NCBI RefSeq assembly: GCF_014650875.1
Contig: NZ_BMVU01000055.1
Coordinates: 1 to 42,572, forward strand
Direction of reading: 5' to 3'
Origin: Streptomyces minutiscleroticus
GTDB taxonomy: Bacteria; Actinomycetota; Actinomycetes; Streptomycetales; Streptomycetaceae
DNA length: 42,572 nucleotides
Shown: positions 23,588-31,763 of the stretch, piece by piece
Position numbering within the stretch: the first letter of the stretch is position 1
Layout: every line of letters starts with the position of its first letter
Notes under the pieces: generated by a model
What the model saw: the letters and a program-made list of their open reading frames with translations, nothing else
What the model was told of the DNA's origin: nothing
The model's database searches: none
Program-made: the position numbers and the translations under genes

Positions 23588-25084
23588 ATGCACCTCGCAT
23601 CTCTTCCCTCAAGGCGGGCCGGCGCCCGACCCGACAGCCCGTGCCTCTCCGACGAGACCGTCGGCACGCTCACCAATGAGGCCTTCGCAGCACGGGTTGA
23701 GGCCGCGTCCTGCGTGTTCGCGACCCACGGGGTGGCTCGCGGCGCGGTGGTCGCGGTCCGATTGCCGAACCGGACGGACCTCGTGGTCGCGCTCTTCGCC
23801 GCCTGGCGCCTCGGTGCCGCCGTCACACCGGTGAACCCCGCCCTGGCCGGCGCTGAGGTCGAGTATCAGGTCGCCGACTCCGGCTCGCGCGTGCTCGTCA
23901 CCCACGACGGCCTTTCGCTGGAGGGCGTCACGACACTCGCGCCCGAGGACCTCACCGCGACCGATGCAGGAGTCGACGTGGACCCGGCCGAGCCGGACCT
24001 CGACGACCTAGCCCTGCTCGTCTACACGAGCGGCACCACCGGACGCCCCAAGGGCGTCGAGCTCACCCACGCCAACCTCGACGCGATGACGGGAGCAATG
24101 GTCGAGGCGCTGTCGCTCGACGAGCGCGACCACAGCCTGCTGATCCTGCCGCTGTTCCACGTGAACGGTATCGTGGTCAGCGTGCTGGCGCCCCTGCGCG
24201 CGGGTGGGCAGGCGACCATCACCGGGCGCTTCAACCCTCAGACCTTCTTCGCGACCCTCGAGACCGCGCGTCCCACCTACTTCTCGGGAGTTCCGGCGAT
24301 CTACACGATGCTCGCGAACCTGCCCTTGGAGGTCGAGCCGGACACCAGCTCGCTGCGCTTCGTCGCCTGCGGAGCGGCTCCGATGCCGGCTGCGCTCATC
24401 GGTCGGATCGAGGAACGCTTCGGCGTGGTGCTGGTCGAGGGCTACGGGCTCTCCGAGGGCACCTGCGCCTCGACGAGCAACCCGCTCGACGGTGTCCGCA
24501 AGCCCGGCACGGTCGGCGTCGCCCTCCCCGGCCAGACGGTCGCCGTCATGGCCCCGGACGGCACCCTGGTGCCGCTGGGCGAGCGCGGCGAGGTCGTCAT
24601 CCAGGGCCCCACGGTGATGCGCGGCTACCTCAACAGGCCCGAGGAGACCGCCCAGGCCCTCAAAGACGGCTGGCTGCACACCGGCGACGTCGGCGTCCTC
24701 GACGAGGACGGCTACCTGCGGATCGTTGACCGGGTGAAGGACATGATCATCCGCGGTGGCGAGAACATCTATCCCCAGGAGATCGAGCACGCCATCCACG
24801 CACACCCAGCCGTCCTCGAGGCCGCGGTAGTCGGCCGCCCCCACCCCGTCATGGGCGAGGAGCCCGTCGCGTTCGTCGCCCTGAAGGAGGGCGCGTCCCT
24901 CGACGAGGACGAGCTCGTCGCGTTCCTGACGGAGCGGATCGCAAAGTTCAAGCTGCCGACTTCGGTGACCTTCATCGACGAGGTGCCCAAGAACCCCGTC
25001 GGCAAGTTCGACAAGCCGCGTCTGCGCACCGCCGTCGCGCCGACGAGCGCATCAGCCGTGAGCTCGGACGAGGAGACATCGTGA
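23588..25084 (+). CDS. AMP-forming acyl-CoA synthetase/ligase, 498 aa
   Basis: ATG 23588 lies 41 bp after the DUF3556 stop. ANL-superfamily motifs appear in order: YTSGTTGRPKGVE (about 145-157), LPLFHVNGI, GYGLSEGTCAS (A5), GWLHTGDVGVLDEDGYLRIV (A7), DRVKDMIIRGGENIYPQEIE (A8) and the catalytic Lys in NPVGKFDKPRLR (A10). It activates a carboxylate to acyl-AMP and then acyl-CoA. The length is normal. The substrate is not determinable. The stop overlaps the next GTG start. Confidence 0.85.
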   Translation: MHLASLPSRRAGARPDSPCLSDETVGTLTNEAFAARVEAASCVFATHGVARGAVVAVRLPNRTDLVVALFAAWRLGAAVTPVNPALAGAEVEYQVADSGSRVLVTHDGLSLEGVTTLAPEDLTATDAGVDVDPAEPDLDDLALLVYTSGTTGRPKGVELTHANLDAMTGAMVEALSLDERDHSLLILPLFHVNGIVVSVLAPLRAGGQATITGRFNPQTFFATLETARPTYFSGVPAIYTMLANLPLEVEPDTSSLRFVACGAAPMPAALIGRIEERFGVVLVEGYGLSEGTCASTSNPLDGVRKPGTVGVALPGQTVAVMAPDGTLVPLGERGEVVIQGPTVMRGYLNRPEETAQALKDGWLHTGDVGVLDEDGYLRIVDRVKDMIIRGGENIYPQEIEHAIHAHPAVLEAAVVGRPHPVMGEEPVAFVALKEGASLDEDELVAFLTERIAKFKLPTSVTFIDEVPKNPVGKFDKPRLRTAVAPTSASAVSSDEETS

Positions 25085-26505
25085 CGACCGCTGTCGTCGT
25101 CGGCAGCGGCCCCAACGGCCTCGCGGCCGCGCTCGTACTGGCCGACGCCGGGGTCCGGGTGCGCGTCATCGAGGCTGCCGACACCCTGGGGGGCGGCACG
25201 CGCTCGGCGGAACTGACCCTTCCGGGACTCGTGCACGACGTGTGCGCGGCGATCCACCCACTGGCGATCGCCACGCGGTTCTCAAAGGCGTTCGACCTCG
25301 CCGAGCACGGCTTGTCGTGGGTGGAGCCGCAGGTGCAGTACTCCCACCCGCTTGACCACGGACGCGGCGCCGCCGCCTACCGCTCGGTCGAGGAGACCGG
25401 CCGCGACCTCGGCGGGCGCGACGGCCGCACCTGGACCCGCGTGTTCGGCTCGCTGAACGACCGTTTCGACACGATCGCCGACGAGTTCCTGCAGCCGGTG
25501 CTCCACATCCCAAGGCATCCGCTCCACCTCGGCCGTTTCGGACTGTACGCCGGGCAACCCGCCTCGCTCCTGGCCCGACGCTGGCACGAGGACGAGGCCC
25601 GCGCTCTGCTCGCCGGGCTCGCCGCGCACGCCTTCCGCCCGCTCGACGCCCTCGCGTCCTCGGCCATCGGCGTGGCGCTCGGCACCGCCGCCCACCGGTA
25701 CGGCTGGGGTGCCGCCGTCGGCGGCTCGGCCGCCATCTCCACGGCGATGATCGCCGCAGCGAAGCAGCGGGGCGTGCTGTTCGAGACCGGACACACGGTC
25801 ACCAGCCTCGAAGAGCTCGGCCCCGCCGACCTTGTCATGCTCGACACTGCCCCCGGCGCCGCGGCCGACATCATCGGCGACCGACTCCCACGGCACACCG
25901 CACGCGCGTACCGCACCTACCGCCACGGCCCGGGCGCCTTCAAGGTCGACTTCGCCGTCGAGGGCGGTGTGCCGTGGACGCACGAGCCGAGCCGACACGC
26001 CGGCACGGTGCACGTCGGCGGGACGTTCGAGGAGATCGCGTCAGCCGAGGCGAGCGTCGCCCGCGGCCGCATGCCGGACCGGCCATTCGTCCTGGCAGCG
26101 CAGCAGTACCTCGCTGACCCCTCGCGGTCCGCCGACGGTGTGCACCCGTTCTACACCTACGCCCACGTGCCGGCCGGCTACACCGGGGACGCGACGGAGG
26201 CAATCGTCGCCCAGATCGAGCGCTTCGCGCCCGGCTTCCGCGACCGCATCCGCAGCACGGCCGTGTGCAGCACCACCGAAATGTCCCGCAAGAACGCCAA
26301 CTACGTCGGCGGCGACATCGTGTCCGGCTCTAACCACCCGCTTCAGCTCGTGTTCCGTCCCCGCGTCACGCTGCACCCCTACGCCACCGGGGTCGACGGG
26401 GTCTTCATCTGCTCGGCCGCCACGCCTCCCGGAGCCGGTGCACACGGCATGTCGGGCTACTGGGCCGCACAGGCCGCCCTCCGAAAGGTCACCGCCGCCA
26501 AGTAG
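25081..26505 (+). CDS. Phytoene-desaturase-type FAD oxidoreductase, 474 aa
   Basis: GTG 25081 overlaps the ligase stop by 4 bp. The N-terminal dinucleotide-binding motif VVGSGPNGLAAALVLADAG with distal VIEA (about 7-34) and GGGTRSAEL fit the CrtI/amine-oxidase-like NAD(P)/FAD-binding group. The C-terminus DGVFICSAATPPGAGAHGMS is the typical second FAD-contact motif of this group. It likely oxidises or desaturates a hydrophobic substrate handled with the ligase and DUF3556 protein. Full length; cytosolic or membrane-associated. Confidence 0.8.
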   Translation: MTTAVVVGSGPNGLAAALVLADAGVRVRVIEAADTLGGGTRSAELTLPGLVHDVCAAIHPLAIATRFSKAFDLAEHGLSWVEPQVQYSHPLDHGRGAAAYRSVEETGRDLGGRDGRTWTRVFGSLNDRFDTIADEFLQPVLHIPRHPLHLGRFGLYAGQPASLLARRWHEDEARALLAGLAAHAFRPLDALASSAIGVALGTAAHRYGWGAAVGGSAAISTAMIAAAKQRGVLFETGHTVTSLEELGPADLVMLDTAPGAAADIIGDRLPRHTARAYRTYRHGPGAFKVDFAVEGGVPWTHEPSRHAGTVHVGGTFEEIASAEASVARGRMPDRPFVLAAQQYLADPSRSADGVHPFYTYAHVPAGYTGDATEAIVAQIERFAPGFRDRIRSTAVCSTTEMSRKNANYVGGDIVSGSNHPLQLVFRPRVTLHPYATGVDGVFICSAATPPGAGAHGMSGYWAAQAALRKVTAAK

Positions 26506-26966
26506 AGGCACCGCTGTGGGCCGCGAGGTTACTGGCGCTCCTACCACCTGCCATTGCGGGCACTGCCCGACCAGGGTCGCCTTCGTGGCCCGCTGTCTTG
26601 AAATCAATCGAGCTTCAACTGGACGGTGTCCTGAGAGACCATCCATGGCTCACGATCGGGTCGACTTGGGGTCCCAGCTTGGATCAGAATGTCCAGGCCG
26701 AAAGGCAGATCGAACCGAGCATCGGCACGAGTACCTTTCTTCAGGCGACGTCCTGAGGTGAGGTCCTTGGTCTCCCGTAAGCAATCGCCCGGCAACCCGG
26801 ACACATCGACAACTCGTACGTCGTAAAGCGAAAGGTCACAGACCGAAGGATGTGCTCGGACTGTCTGCTGCCGAAGAGCCCCTCTTAGAGGGTGCCCGAC
26901 TCGGAACCCACACGGCGAGGGCGTAGACGCACACCTCCTCATATGGGTTCGCCCGCAGGCAGCGTC
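26506..26966. other. Stretch without a supported gene at the island's right end
   Basis: The sequence is less GC-biased than its surroundings. Minus-strand frame 26604-26942 is open (ending DREPWMVSQDTVQLKLD) but has neither a convincing ribosome binding site nor a recognised family; it could be a relic of a transferred gene. Nothing else is seen. Confidence 0.4.
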
Positions 26967-26993
26967 GGGATTCTGCGAACCCGCGCGCTTCCG
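26967..26993 (+). repeat. 27-bp junction repeat, copy 1
   Basis: GGGATTCTGCGAACC-CGCGCGCTTCCG. It differs from copy 3 (41690-41716) at two of 27 positions. It marks the switch from island DNA to a 5'-truncated backbone gene and is read in frame as (D)SANPRAS into that gene. Confidence 0.75.
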
Positions 26994-27274
26994 AGCGGGC
27001 CGCCCAGAAGATCGGCCGCCAGGAGCAGGGCTGCAAGTACGCCACCGCCAAGCTCGTGGCCCTGGGGGCGCCTGCTCCGCGGGCCGGCTGCGATCCGGCC
27101 GTGTGGCTGCGCGAGGCCCTGGCCGCCGTCGGCGCCCGCAATCTACGTCACCGGGGCATGCACCGTTTCATCTACCGGCTCGGCCGCAACCGACGCGAGC
27201 GCGAGCAGATCCGGCTCGGTCTCCCCTCCGTTCAGTCCTACCCCAAGCGCCCCGATCCCGAGCCGGCGGGCTGA
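26969..27274 (+). pseudogene. 5'-truncated backbone gene remnant
   Basis: From the repeat, the frame reads SERAAQKIGRQEQGCKYATA onward with good codon bias, then LREALAAVGARNLRHRGMHR and a basic tail RLGRNRREREQI, ending YPKRPDPEPAG at TGA 27272-27274. There is no proper start; an internal ATG exists at 27056 in another frame only. It looks like the 3' end of a plasmid protein whose 5' part was lost when the island arrived. It is not the missing 3' end of the dprA-like gene. Unknown family, basic, possibly DNA-binding. Confidence 0.6.
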
Positions 27275-27395
27275 CAAGAGGCCACCCGCCACCTGGCCGC
27301 CACCACCGTGTGCGACCGGGGCGGCCGTGCCCCTGCCCCGTCCCTGTTCACCGCCCGGCCGCATGCTCCGGCCAAGCTTCCCGAAAGGCCTTCCC

Positions 27396-27638
27396 ATGCA
27401 CTCATCCCTGCCCGCTTCCACCACCGAACCGGTTCTGCCAAGGCTCCCCGCGGCGCAGCACGAGGCGATCGTGACCGCGGCCGGGCGTCCCGACCAGCGT
27501 GTGCCCGGCCGCGGGGAGCCTGTGGCCCGGCCGGAGGGGGCGCCGTTTGCGCCTCGGCCCGGTCCTGGAGCCGGCCGACGGCGCGGGGCAGCGGCGGCGC
27601 CCGGCCGTCCAGGCCCTTCGGGCACACGCCGCGCGTAG
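27396..27638 (+). CDS. Possible small or truncated backbone protein, 80 aa
   Basis: ATG 27396 follows GAAAGG. The first 40 residues (SSLPASTTEPVLPRLPAAQH, then EAIVTAAGRPDQRVPGRG) look coding; the rest is Pro/Arg/Gly-rich and probably out of the original frame. It may be a disrupted gene at the boundary with the p23 module. From 27639 to 27864 no gene is seen. Confidence 0.3.
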   Translation: MHSSLPASTTEPVLPRLPAAQHEAIVTAAGRPDQRVPGRGEPVARPEGAPFAPRPGPGAGRRRGAAAAPGRPGPSGTRRA

Positions 27639-27864
27639 CGCTGGCACGGTGACGGCCCGGGGCCCTGCCCCGCACGCGTGGCACTCCCTGCCCCTTCGCG
27701 GCGCACCCCTCCGGTTCCGCCGGAGGCTTTCGGGCAGCTTTGGTGTGACCGTGAGTGATGACCGCGCGGTCGTCCTTGCCCGGTGTCAGGCCAGGGCCGG
27801 CGGGCTTGCGGACGGCTGTGTGCACGGCGGGCGGACCGCCGTCCTCGCCGTTCTCAGGGAGGAC

Positions 27865-28338
27865 CTACTGCCTGCGCATCTCGTCGATGTCCGCCTCGGC
27901 CATGCTTCCCAGACCGCCCATGGAGTCGAAGTCGTCCGTGAAGTCGCTGTCCTGGCCGTCTTGCTCGTCCTGGTCCACCCACTTGTCGAAGTCGATCTTG
28001 ACGTGGGAGGTCTTGTCCTTCGTCAGACGAGGCCAGTACTCCTCCTTCGTCTCGCTCTTGCGCAGAACCAGGGACAGAGCGCGTGAGGTGAGCCGCCGGG
28101 AGGACTTCTGCGGATCGATCTCGGCGTAGAAGTCGAGGTCGGCCGCGTAGTCGGCTGCCGTTCCGCCCGTGCCGGCGGTGGCGCTGAAGTGCAGTGACGT
28201 GGACGTCAGCTCGCAGACGAGCGTGCCCTCCTGAATGTCACGCAGATTGACGGTCACATACAGGATGTTTTTCGCCGGGTCCGACGCACTGCTTCGCTGT
28301 GCCCACACGATCTCGGGCTTGCTGATGTCACCCATCAC
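27865..28338 (-). CDS. Eukaryote-type p23/CS-domain co-chaperone homologue, 157 aa
   Basis: ATG at 28338 follows GAGG on the minus strand; a second ATG follows directly. The CS domain spans about 7-110: IVWAQRSSASDPAKNILYVT, LTSTSLHFSA, ADLDFYAEIDPQKS, LVLRKSETKEEYWPRLTKDK. The WPRLTK signature (102-107) and DFDKWVDQDEQDG (117-129) are diagnostic of eukaryotic Hsp90 co-chaperone p23 (Sba1/Wos2/PTGES3), as is the acidic tail with MGG (140-142). p23 binds ATP-bound Hsp90 N-domains and has chaperone activity. The gene is intronless and stands alone. Horizontal transfer from a eukaryote, possibly fungal, is inferred. Confidence 0.85.
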   Translation of the reverse strand: MMGDISKPEIVWAQRSSASDPAKNILYVTVNLRDIQEGTLVCELTSTSLHFSATAGTGGTAADYAADLDFYAEIDPQKSSRRLTSRALSLVLRKSETKEEYWPRLTKDKTSHVKIDFDKWVDQDEQDGQDSDFTDDFDSMGGLGSMAEADIDEMRRQ

Positions 28339-28538
28339 GCCTCAATCACCTAGAGCGATCTTTGCATCTCTCACAGTAACCAAACTTTGGTGGCGAGGTC
28401 ACCGCAAGGCAGTCTCTGAGGTCCGGTGTCAGCCCGACGACGCGGCCGGTCGGAGTCGCGAACAAGGCACAGTGCCCAGCGCCGCGCGCCCGCCGCTACC
28501 GGCTCCGCCGGCGAACGCCGCCAGATCGAAGCCCGGGG

Positions 28539-29477
28539 ATGCAGGACGGGACCCGGGGGCTGCTAATCCCAGATGCCGAGTTTCGCCGAGACGCGCACCA
28601 GAAGCGCTTGGAGGCCGAGCTCGCCGCAGTGCCTGCGACGATCGCACAGGAACTCGCAGTCTGGATCAAGGCCGTGCGCGGAGAGGGCAAGTGGGAGCAC
28701 GCCGGCCGCAGCTACCGCAGCCTCGCCCGCTACTGGCATGTCCTGGACCCGATCCTCAAGAAGTGGATCGCAGACGGCGTCGAGAGCCTGCGCGAGATCA
28801 CCAAGGACGACGTCAAACGAGCCATCGCCACCCGCAAGGGGACGCCGGCCCGCTCCATCCACATCGTCCTGCGGAACGTCTTCCGTGCCCTGCGGCAGGA
28901 AAACGTGATCTTCCGCGATCCCACCCGCGGGCTCGTCTTCGCCGGAATCAACAAGACCCCGCCCTCCGTTCCCTCGGACCGGCTGGCCGGCGTCCTCAGC
29001 CACGCACGCAACGACTTCCAGCGCTTGGTGATGGTGCTGGTCTGCGTCCACGCACTCAGCGGCACCGACATGCGCCACCTGCTACTCACCGACCTCGACC
29101 TGCCCCGTGAACGCCTCATCATCCGACGCCCCGGCAAACGCCACATCATCTACCTGGACGAGCTCACCTACCGCTGCGCCTCCGAATGGCTGCGCGAACG
29201 TCACCGCCGCTGGCCGGCGACCACCAACCCGCATCTACTGATCAACCGATGGACCGCGGTAGACACCACCCACTCGCCCATCGGCACCACATTCACCGCC
29301 ATCTTCCGGCCCACCGGACTCACGATGCCGACGCTGCGGCAGGACCGGATCCGTGACGAGGCGTTCGAGGTCAACGACCCGCTCCACCTGATGCGCCTGT
29401 TCGGCATCTCCCCGCAGACCGCCATGCGGTACATCACCGCAGCCCACCCGGAACGCACAGCGAAGCTGCCCCGGTGA
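28539..29477 (+). CDS. Degenerate tyrosine-recombinase-like protein, 312 aa
   Basis: ATG 28539. An N-terminal core-binding-like helical domain (SYRSLARYWHVLDPILKKWI, about 49-68; SIHIVLRNVFRALRQENVIF) precedes a catalytic-like domain. Candidate residues: Arg in GTDMRHLLLTDLDL, Lys in RRPGKRHIIYLDE, Arg in TLRQDRIRDEAF, Tyr in GISPQTAMRYITAAHPE. The His of the usual H-x-L-R and the following H/W are replaced, so catalysis is uncertain. The C-terminal 50 residues are repeated in the fragment at 32620-32803. It may be a divergent integrase family or an inactive relative. Confidence 0.65.
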   Translation: MQDGTRGLLIPDAEFRRDAHQKRLEAELAAVPATIAQELAVWIKAVRGEGKWEHAGRSYRSLARYWHVLDPILKKWIADGVESLREITKDDVKRAIATRKGTPARSIHIVLRNVFRALRQENVIFRDPTRGLVFAGINKTPPSVPSDRLAGVLSHARNDFQRLVMVLVCVHALSGTDMRHLLLTDLDLPRERLIIRRPGKRHIIYLDELTYRCASEWLRERHRRWPATTNPHLLINRWTAVDTTHSPIGTTFTAIFRPTGLTMPTLRQDRIRDEAFEVNDPLHLMRLFGISPQTAMRYITAAHPERTAKLPR

Positions 29478-29562
29478 GTGCGAGCGGCATCCACCGACTC
29501 GCACTCATCAGGGGCCTGGTTAGGCGGTGCCGCCAAACAAGGCAGGCGATACGGGGAAGGGC

Positions 29563-30330
29563 CTACTCCGTGAGGCTGATCACCGTGAAGACGGCGCCCT
29601 GTGGGTCCGCCACGACGGCCGTCCGGCCCTGCGGGCCGTCGGACGCCGGGGTGATCACCCTGCCGCCCGCCCTCAGCAGCGCGTCCACCGTGCTGTCGGT
29701 GTCGGTCACCGCGAAGTACGGCAGCCAGTGTGAGGCCGCCCCTGAGGGGGTGCCCTCCATGTTGGTGATGCCACCGGCGGGGAGGTCGTCGACGGTGAGC
29801 ACGTAGTAGTCGCTCTCCGTCTCACTGGAGCCGAGGCTGAACGCCTCTTTGTAGAAGGACACGGCGCTGTCGATGTCCGAGGTGCGCAGCTCGTTCCAGG
29901 CGAGCGCGCCGGGTTCGTTGACCACCTGGGCGCCGTAGAATTCGATGGGCTGCCAGACGCCGATGGCGGCGCCAGTCGGGTCCAGGGCCACCAGCATCCG
30001 GCCGAGGGTAGCGACGTCCATCGCCGGGGCCGTCACAGAGCCGCCCGCCCTGGTGATCGCGGCTTGGGTGGCGTCCACCTTGGTGCTGGCCAGGTAGGTG
30101 GTCCACGCCGGGAGACCGCCCCCGTTCATCGGCTGGGCCTTCATGATGCCGGCCACCGGCTTGCCGTTCAGGGTGCACGTCGCGTACCCGCCAACCTCCG
30201 GCGGGCCGATCTCACCCTGCCAGCCGAACAGGTCCCGGTAGAAGTCGATGGCCGCCTGCTGGTCAGGGACCATCAGGTCGACCCAGCAGGGCATGCCGGG
30301 CCGGTAGTGCGAAGCGGTCACTTCGGGCAT
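29563..30330 (-). CDS. VOC/glyoxalase superfamily protein with two domains, 255 aa
   Basis: ATG at 30330 follows GGGAGAG; the frame extends further upstream but without a start signal. Two tandem glyoxalase-like modules are clear: MPCWVDLMVPDQQAAIDFYR to GVWQP, and ALAWNELRTSDIDSAVSFYK to AVFTVISL, each with FYRDLFGW- or FYKEAFSL-type motifs. Family members are metal-dependent lyases, dioxygenases, or antibiotic-binding proteins; no specific substrate is indicated. It stands alone on the minus strand. Confidence 0.8.
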   Translation of the reverse strand: MPEVTASHYRPGMPCWVDLMVPDQQAAIDFYRDLFGWQGEIGPPEVGGYATCTLNGKPVAGIMKAQPMNGGGLPAWTTYLASTKVDATQAAITRAGGSVTAPAMDVATLGRMLVALDPTGAAIGVWQPIEFYGAQVVNEPGALAWNELRTSDIDSAVSFYKEAFSLGSSETESDYYVLTVDDLPAGGITNMEGTPSGAASHWLPYFAVTDTDSTVDALLRAGGRVITPASDGPQGRTAVVADPQGAVFTVISLTE

Positions 30331-30657
30331 CTGCGGTCTCTCCCATGCGATGCTGCCCCGGCCAGGCCGGGGCGTGTGGTGGCCCCCGGACTCACCCTCA
30401 CCGGCTCGGGCATCGTCCGCCACCTGAGACAGCTCTGGGCGACGTGCCGCGGCACCATGATCCACAACCGTGATCAGGTGAAGACACCGTCTGAGATTCC
30501 GGAGTCTCTCGTACGAGTTACTGCGACCTGGTCTACGAGAATCCTGGGCCCTCGCGCCTTCGGCCGCGGGAGGGCCCAGCAAGACCGCCCGCCCCACCTG
30601 GCCCCCGACCACCGCATGTGACCCCAGGCGTCACGCACTCGGCCGGCCGGACAGGTG
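30331..30657. other. Gap between tpx and the VOC gene
   Basis: 327 bp with no supported gene. It contains a strong hairpin (30544-30579) just downstream of tpx and should also hold the VOC gene's promoter on the minus strand, which is not evident. Confidence 0.4.
30544..30579 (-). terminator. Hairpin downstream of tpx
   Basis: CTGGGCCCTC (30544-30553) pairs perfectly with GAGGGCCCAG (30570-30579); the inner GCG/CGC pairs close a CTTCGG-type loop. It lies about 80 bp past the tpx stop on the minus strand, as expected for its terminator. Confidence 0.6.
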
Positions 30658-31158
30658 CTACTTCAGGACCGCGAAGGCAGCGTCGTAGTCGGGCTCGGCG
30701 GCGACATCAGCAGCGAATTGCGAATGCAGCACCACGTCGCGTTCGTCCAGCACCACCACGGCGGTGGCGGCCACCCCGGCAAGCGGGCCGCCGGCGATCT
30801 GCACGCCGTACTGTTGCAGGAAGTGGGGTGCACGCAGGGTCGACAGGGTGATCACGTTGTCCAGGCCCTCGGCGCTGCAGAACCGGGAGTGCGTGAAGGG
30901 CAGATCGGCGGAGACGCACAGCACTGCGGTGTTGGCCAGATCGCCGGCCCTGCCGTTGAGCTTGCGCACAGAGGCCGCGCACGTGGCGTCGTCGACGCTC
31001 GGAAAGAAGCTGAGGAGCTTGCGCTTGCCCGCCAGGTCACGCAGCGACAGGTCCTGCAGACTCTTGTCGACCAGCCTGAAGTCAGGCGCCTTCTCGCCCT
31101 TCGAGAGCAGTGGGCCCTCGACCTGAACGGGGCGTCCTTGGAGTGTGATCTGAGCCAT
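30658..31158 (-). CDS. tpx: Thiol peroxidase (atypical 2-Cys peroxiredoxin), 166 aa
   Basis: ATG at 31158 follows AGAAAGG on the minus strand. Tpx features are complete: N-terminal MAQITLQGRPVQVEG, peroxidatic Cys in FFPSVDDATCAASVRKLNG (about residue 60) and resolving Cys in SADLPFTHSRFCSAEGLDNV (about 95). It reduces hydroperoxides using thioredoxin in the cytosol. Length is normal. A thioredoxin reductase gene lies in the adjacent arsenic module, but no thioredoxin gene is in the window. Confidence 0.9.
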   Translation of the reverse strand: MAQITLQGRPVQVEGPLLSKGEKAPDFRLVDKSLQDLSLRDLAGKRKLLSFFPSVDDATCAASVRKLNGRAGDLANTAVLCVSADLPFTHSRFCSAEGLDNVITLSTLRAPHFLQQYGVQIAGGPLAGVAATAVVVLDERDVVLHSQFAADVAAEPDYDAAFAVLK

Positions 31159-31356
31159 GGAAAACCTTTCTGAAGCGTTAGCACTGGGACGCCTTCGCCC
31201 GCCATTACCGGTGAAGACGCCTGACGGAGTTTCGGGTGTGTCGCTCACGAGCCGCGAGGGGTCACGTTCCCGGTGGTCATTCAGTCCGCGCCACCCCGTC
31301 GCACGCCCGTAAAGGGTGCGGCTGAGGCTTGTTCACCGGCTCTGGGTGCCGGGCAC

Positions 31357-31716
31357 TCAGGAAAGGGAGAAGGCGATGTCAACGCGGCCGATCTCCGTGC
31401 TGTCCTGGTCCATGAACGACAAAATCCCCCTGTATTTACCTGCGGGCCAGTTCTCGTCGACGGTGAACGTGGCCTGCGGGGCGTAAGGGCCCGCTTCGGT
31501 CGCGGGGAGAGCCTCCTCTGCGCTCACCAGATGCACCACCCCGAACTTGACCTTCGTCTGCACCGTGCCGCTGGTGATGGGGACACGAAGGGCACCGACC
31601 GCGGTCACGGTGACGGACTGTCCTTTGGCAGGGGTCTGCGGGTCGAACCGCACGAAGTCGACCACGAAGTCGTGGTCGGCGGTCCCGGCGTCGTCCCAGG
31701 TGAAGGTGCTCGTCAT
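31357..31716 (-). CDS. Probable ML (MD-2/NPC2-like) lipid-binding domain protein, 119 aa
   Basis: ATG at 31716 is chosen because GGAG lies 7 nt upstream; an ATG 12 bp earlier has no such site. The order VRFDPQTPAKGQSVTVTAVG, ITSGTVQTKVKFGVVHLV, EAGPYAPQATFTVDENWPAG and KYRGILSFMDQDSTEIGRVD parallels fungal PG/PI-transfer proteins and NPC2 ('KG..VTV...G', 'GPY', 'PAGKY'). Unlike those it has no signal peptide and no cysteines, so it would be cytosolic and lack the family disulfides. It lies 47 bp downstream of a secreted-protein gene. Assignment by pattern only. Confidence 0.5.
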   Translation of the reverse strand: MTSTFTWDDAGTADHDFVVDFVRFDPQTPAKGQSVTVTAVGALRVPITSGTVQTKVKFGVVHLVSAEEALPATEAGPYAPQATFTVDENWPAGKYRGILSFMDQDSTEIGRVDIAFSLS

Positions 31717-31763
31717 GTGGTGCTCCATTCCGGTAGGTGAACCGAGAGGTCGGCAGGTCCGCT

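Larger units (their letters stand above)
18849..26966. mobile_element. Inserted catabolic island
   Basis: The left junction truncates the dprA-like gene near 18849. The right junction is the 27-bp repeat at 26967-26993, followed by a 5'-truncated backbone gene. The insert has five coherent metabolic genes around a divergent regulator and lacks the backbone promoters and hairpins. GAACTCATACGCGCTTC at 18861-18877 weakly resembles the right-end repeat core. No transposase is recognised inside, so the transfer mechanism is not shown, and flanking DNA was lost. Confidence 0.55.

Noticed and set aside
26604..26942. A 112-codon minus-strand gene at the right end of the catabolic island
   Set aside because: No convincing start signal or recognised family; kept only as a possible relic.
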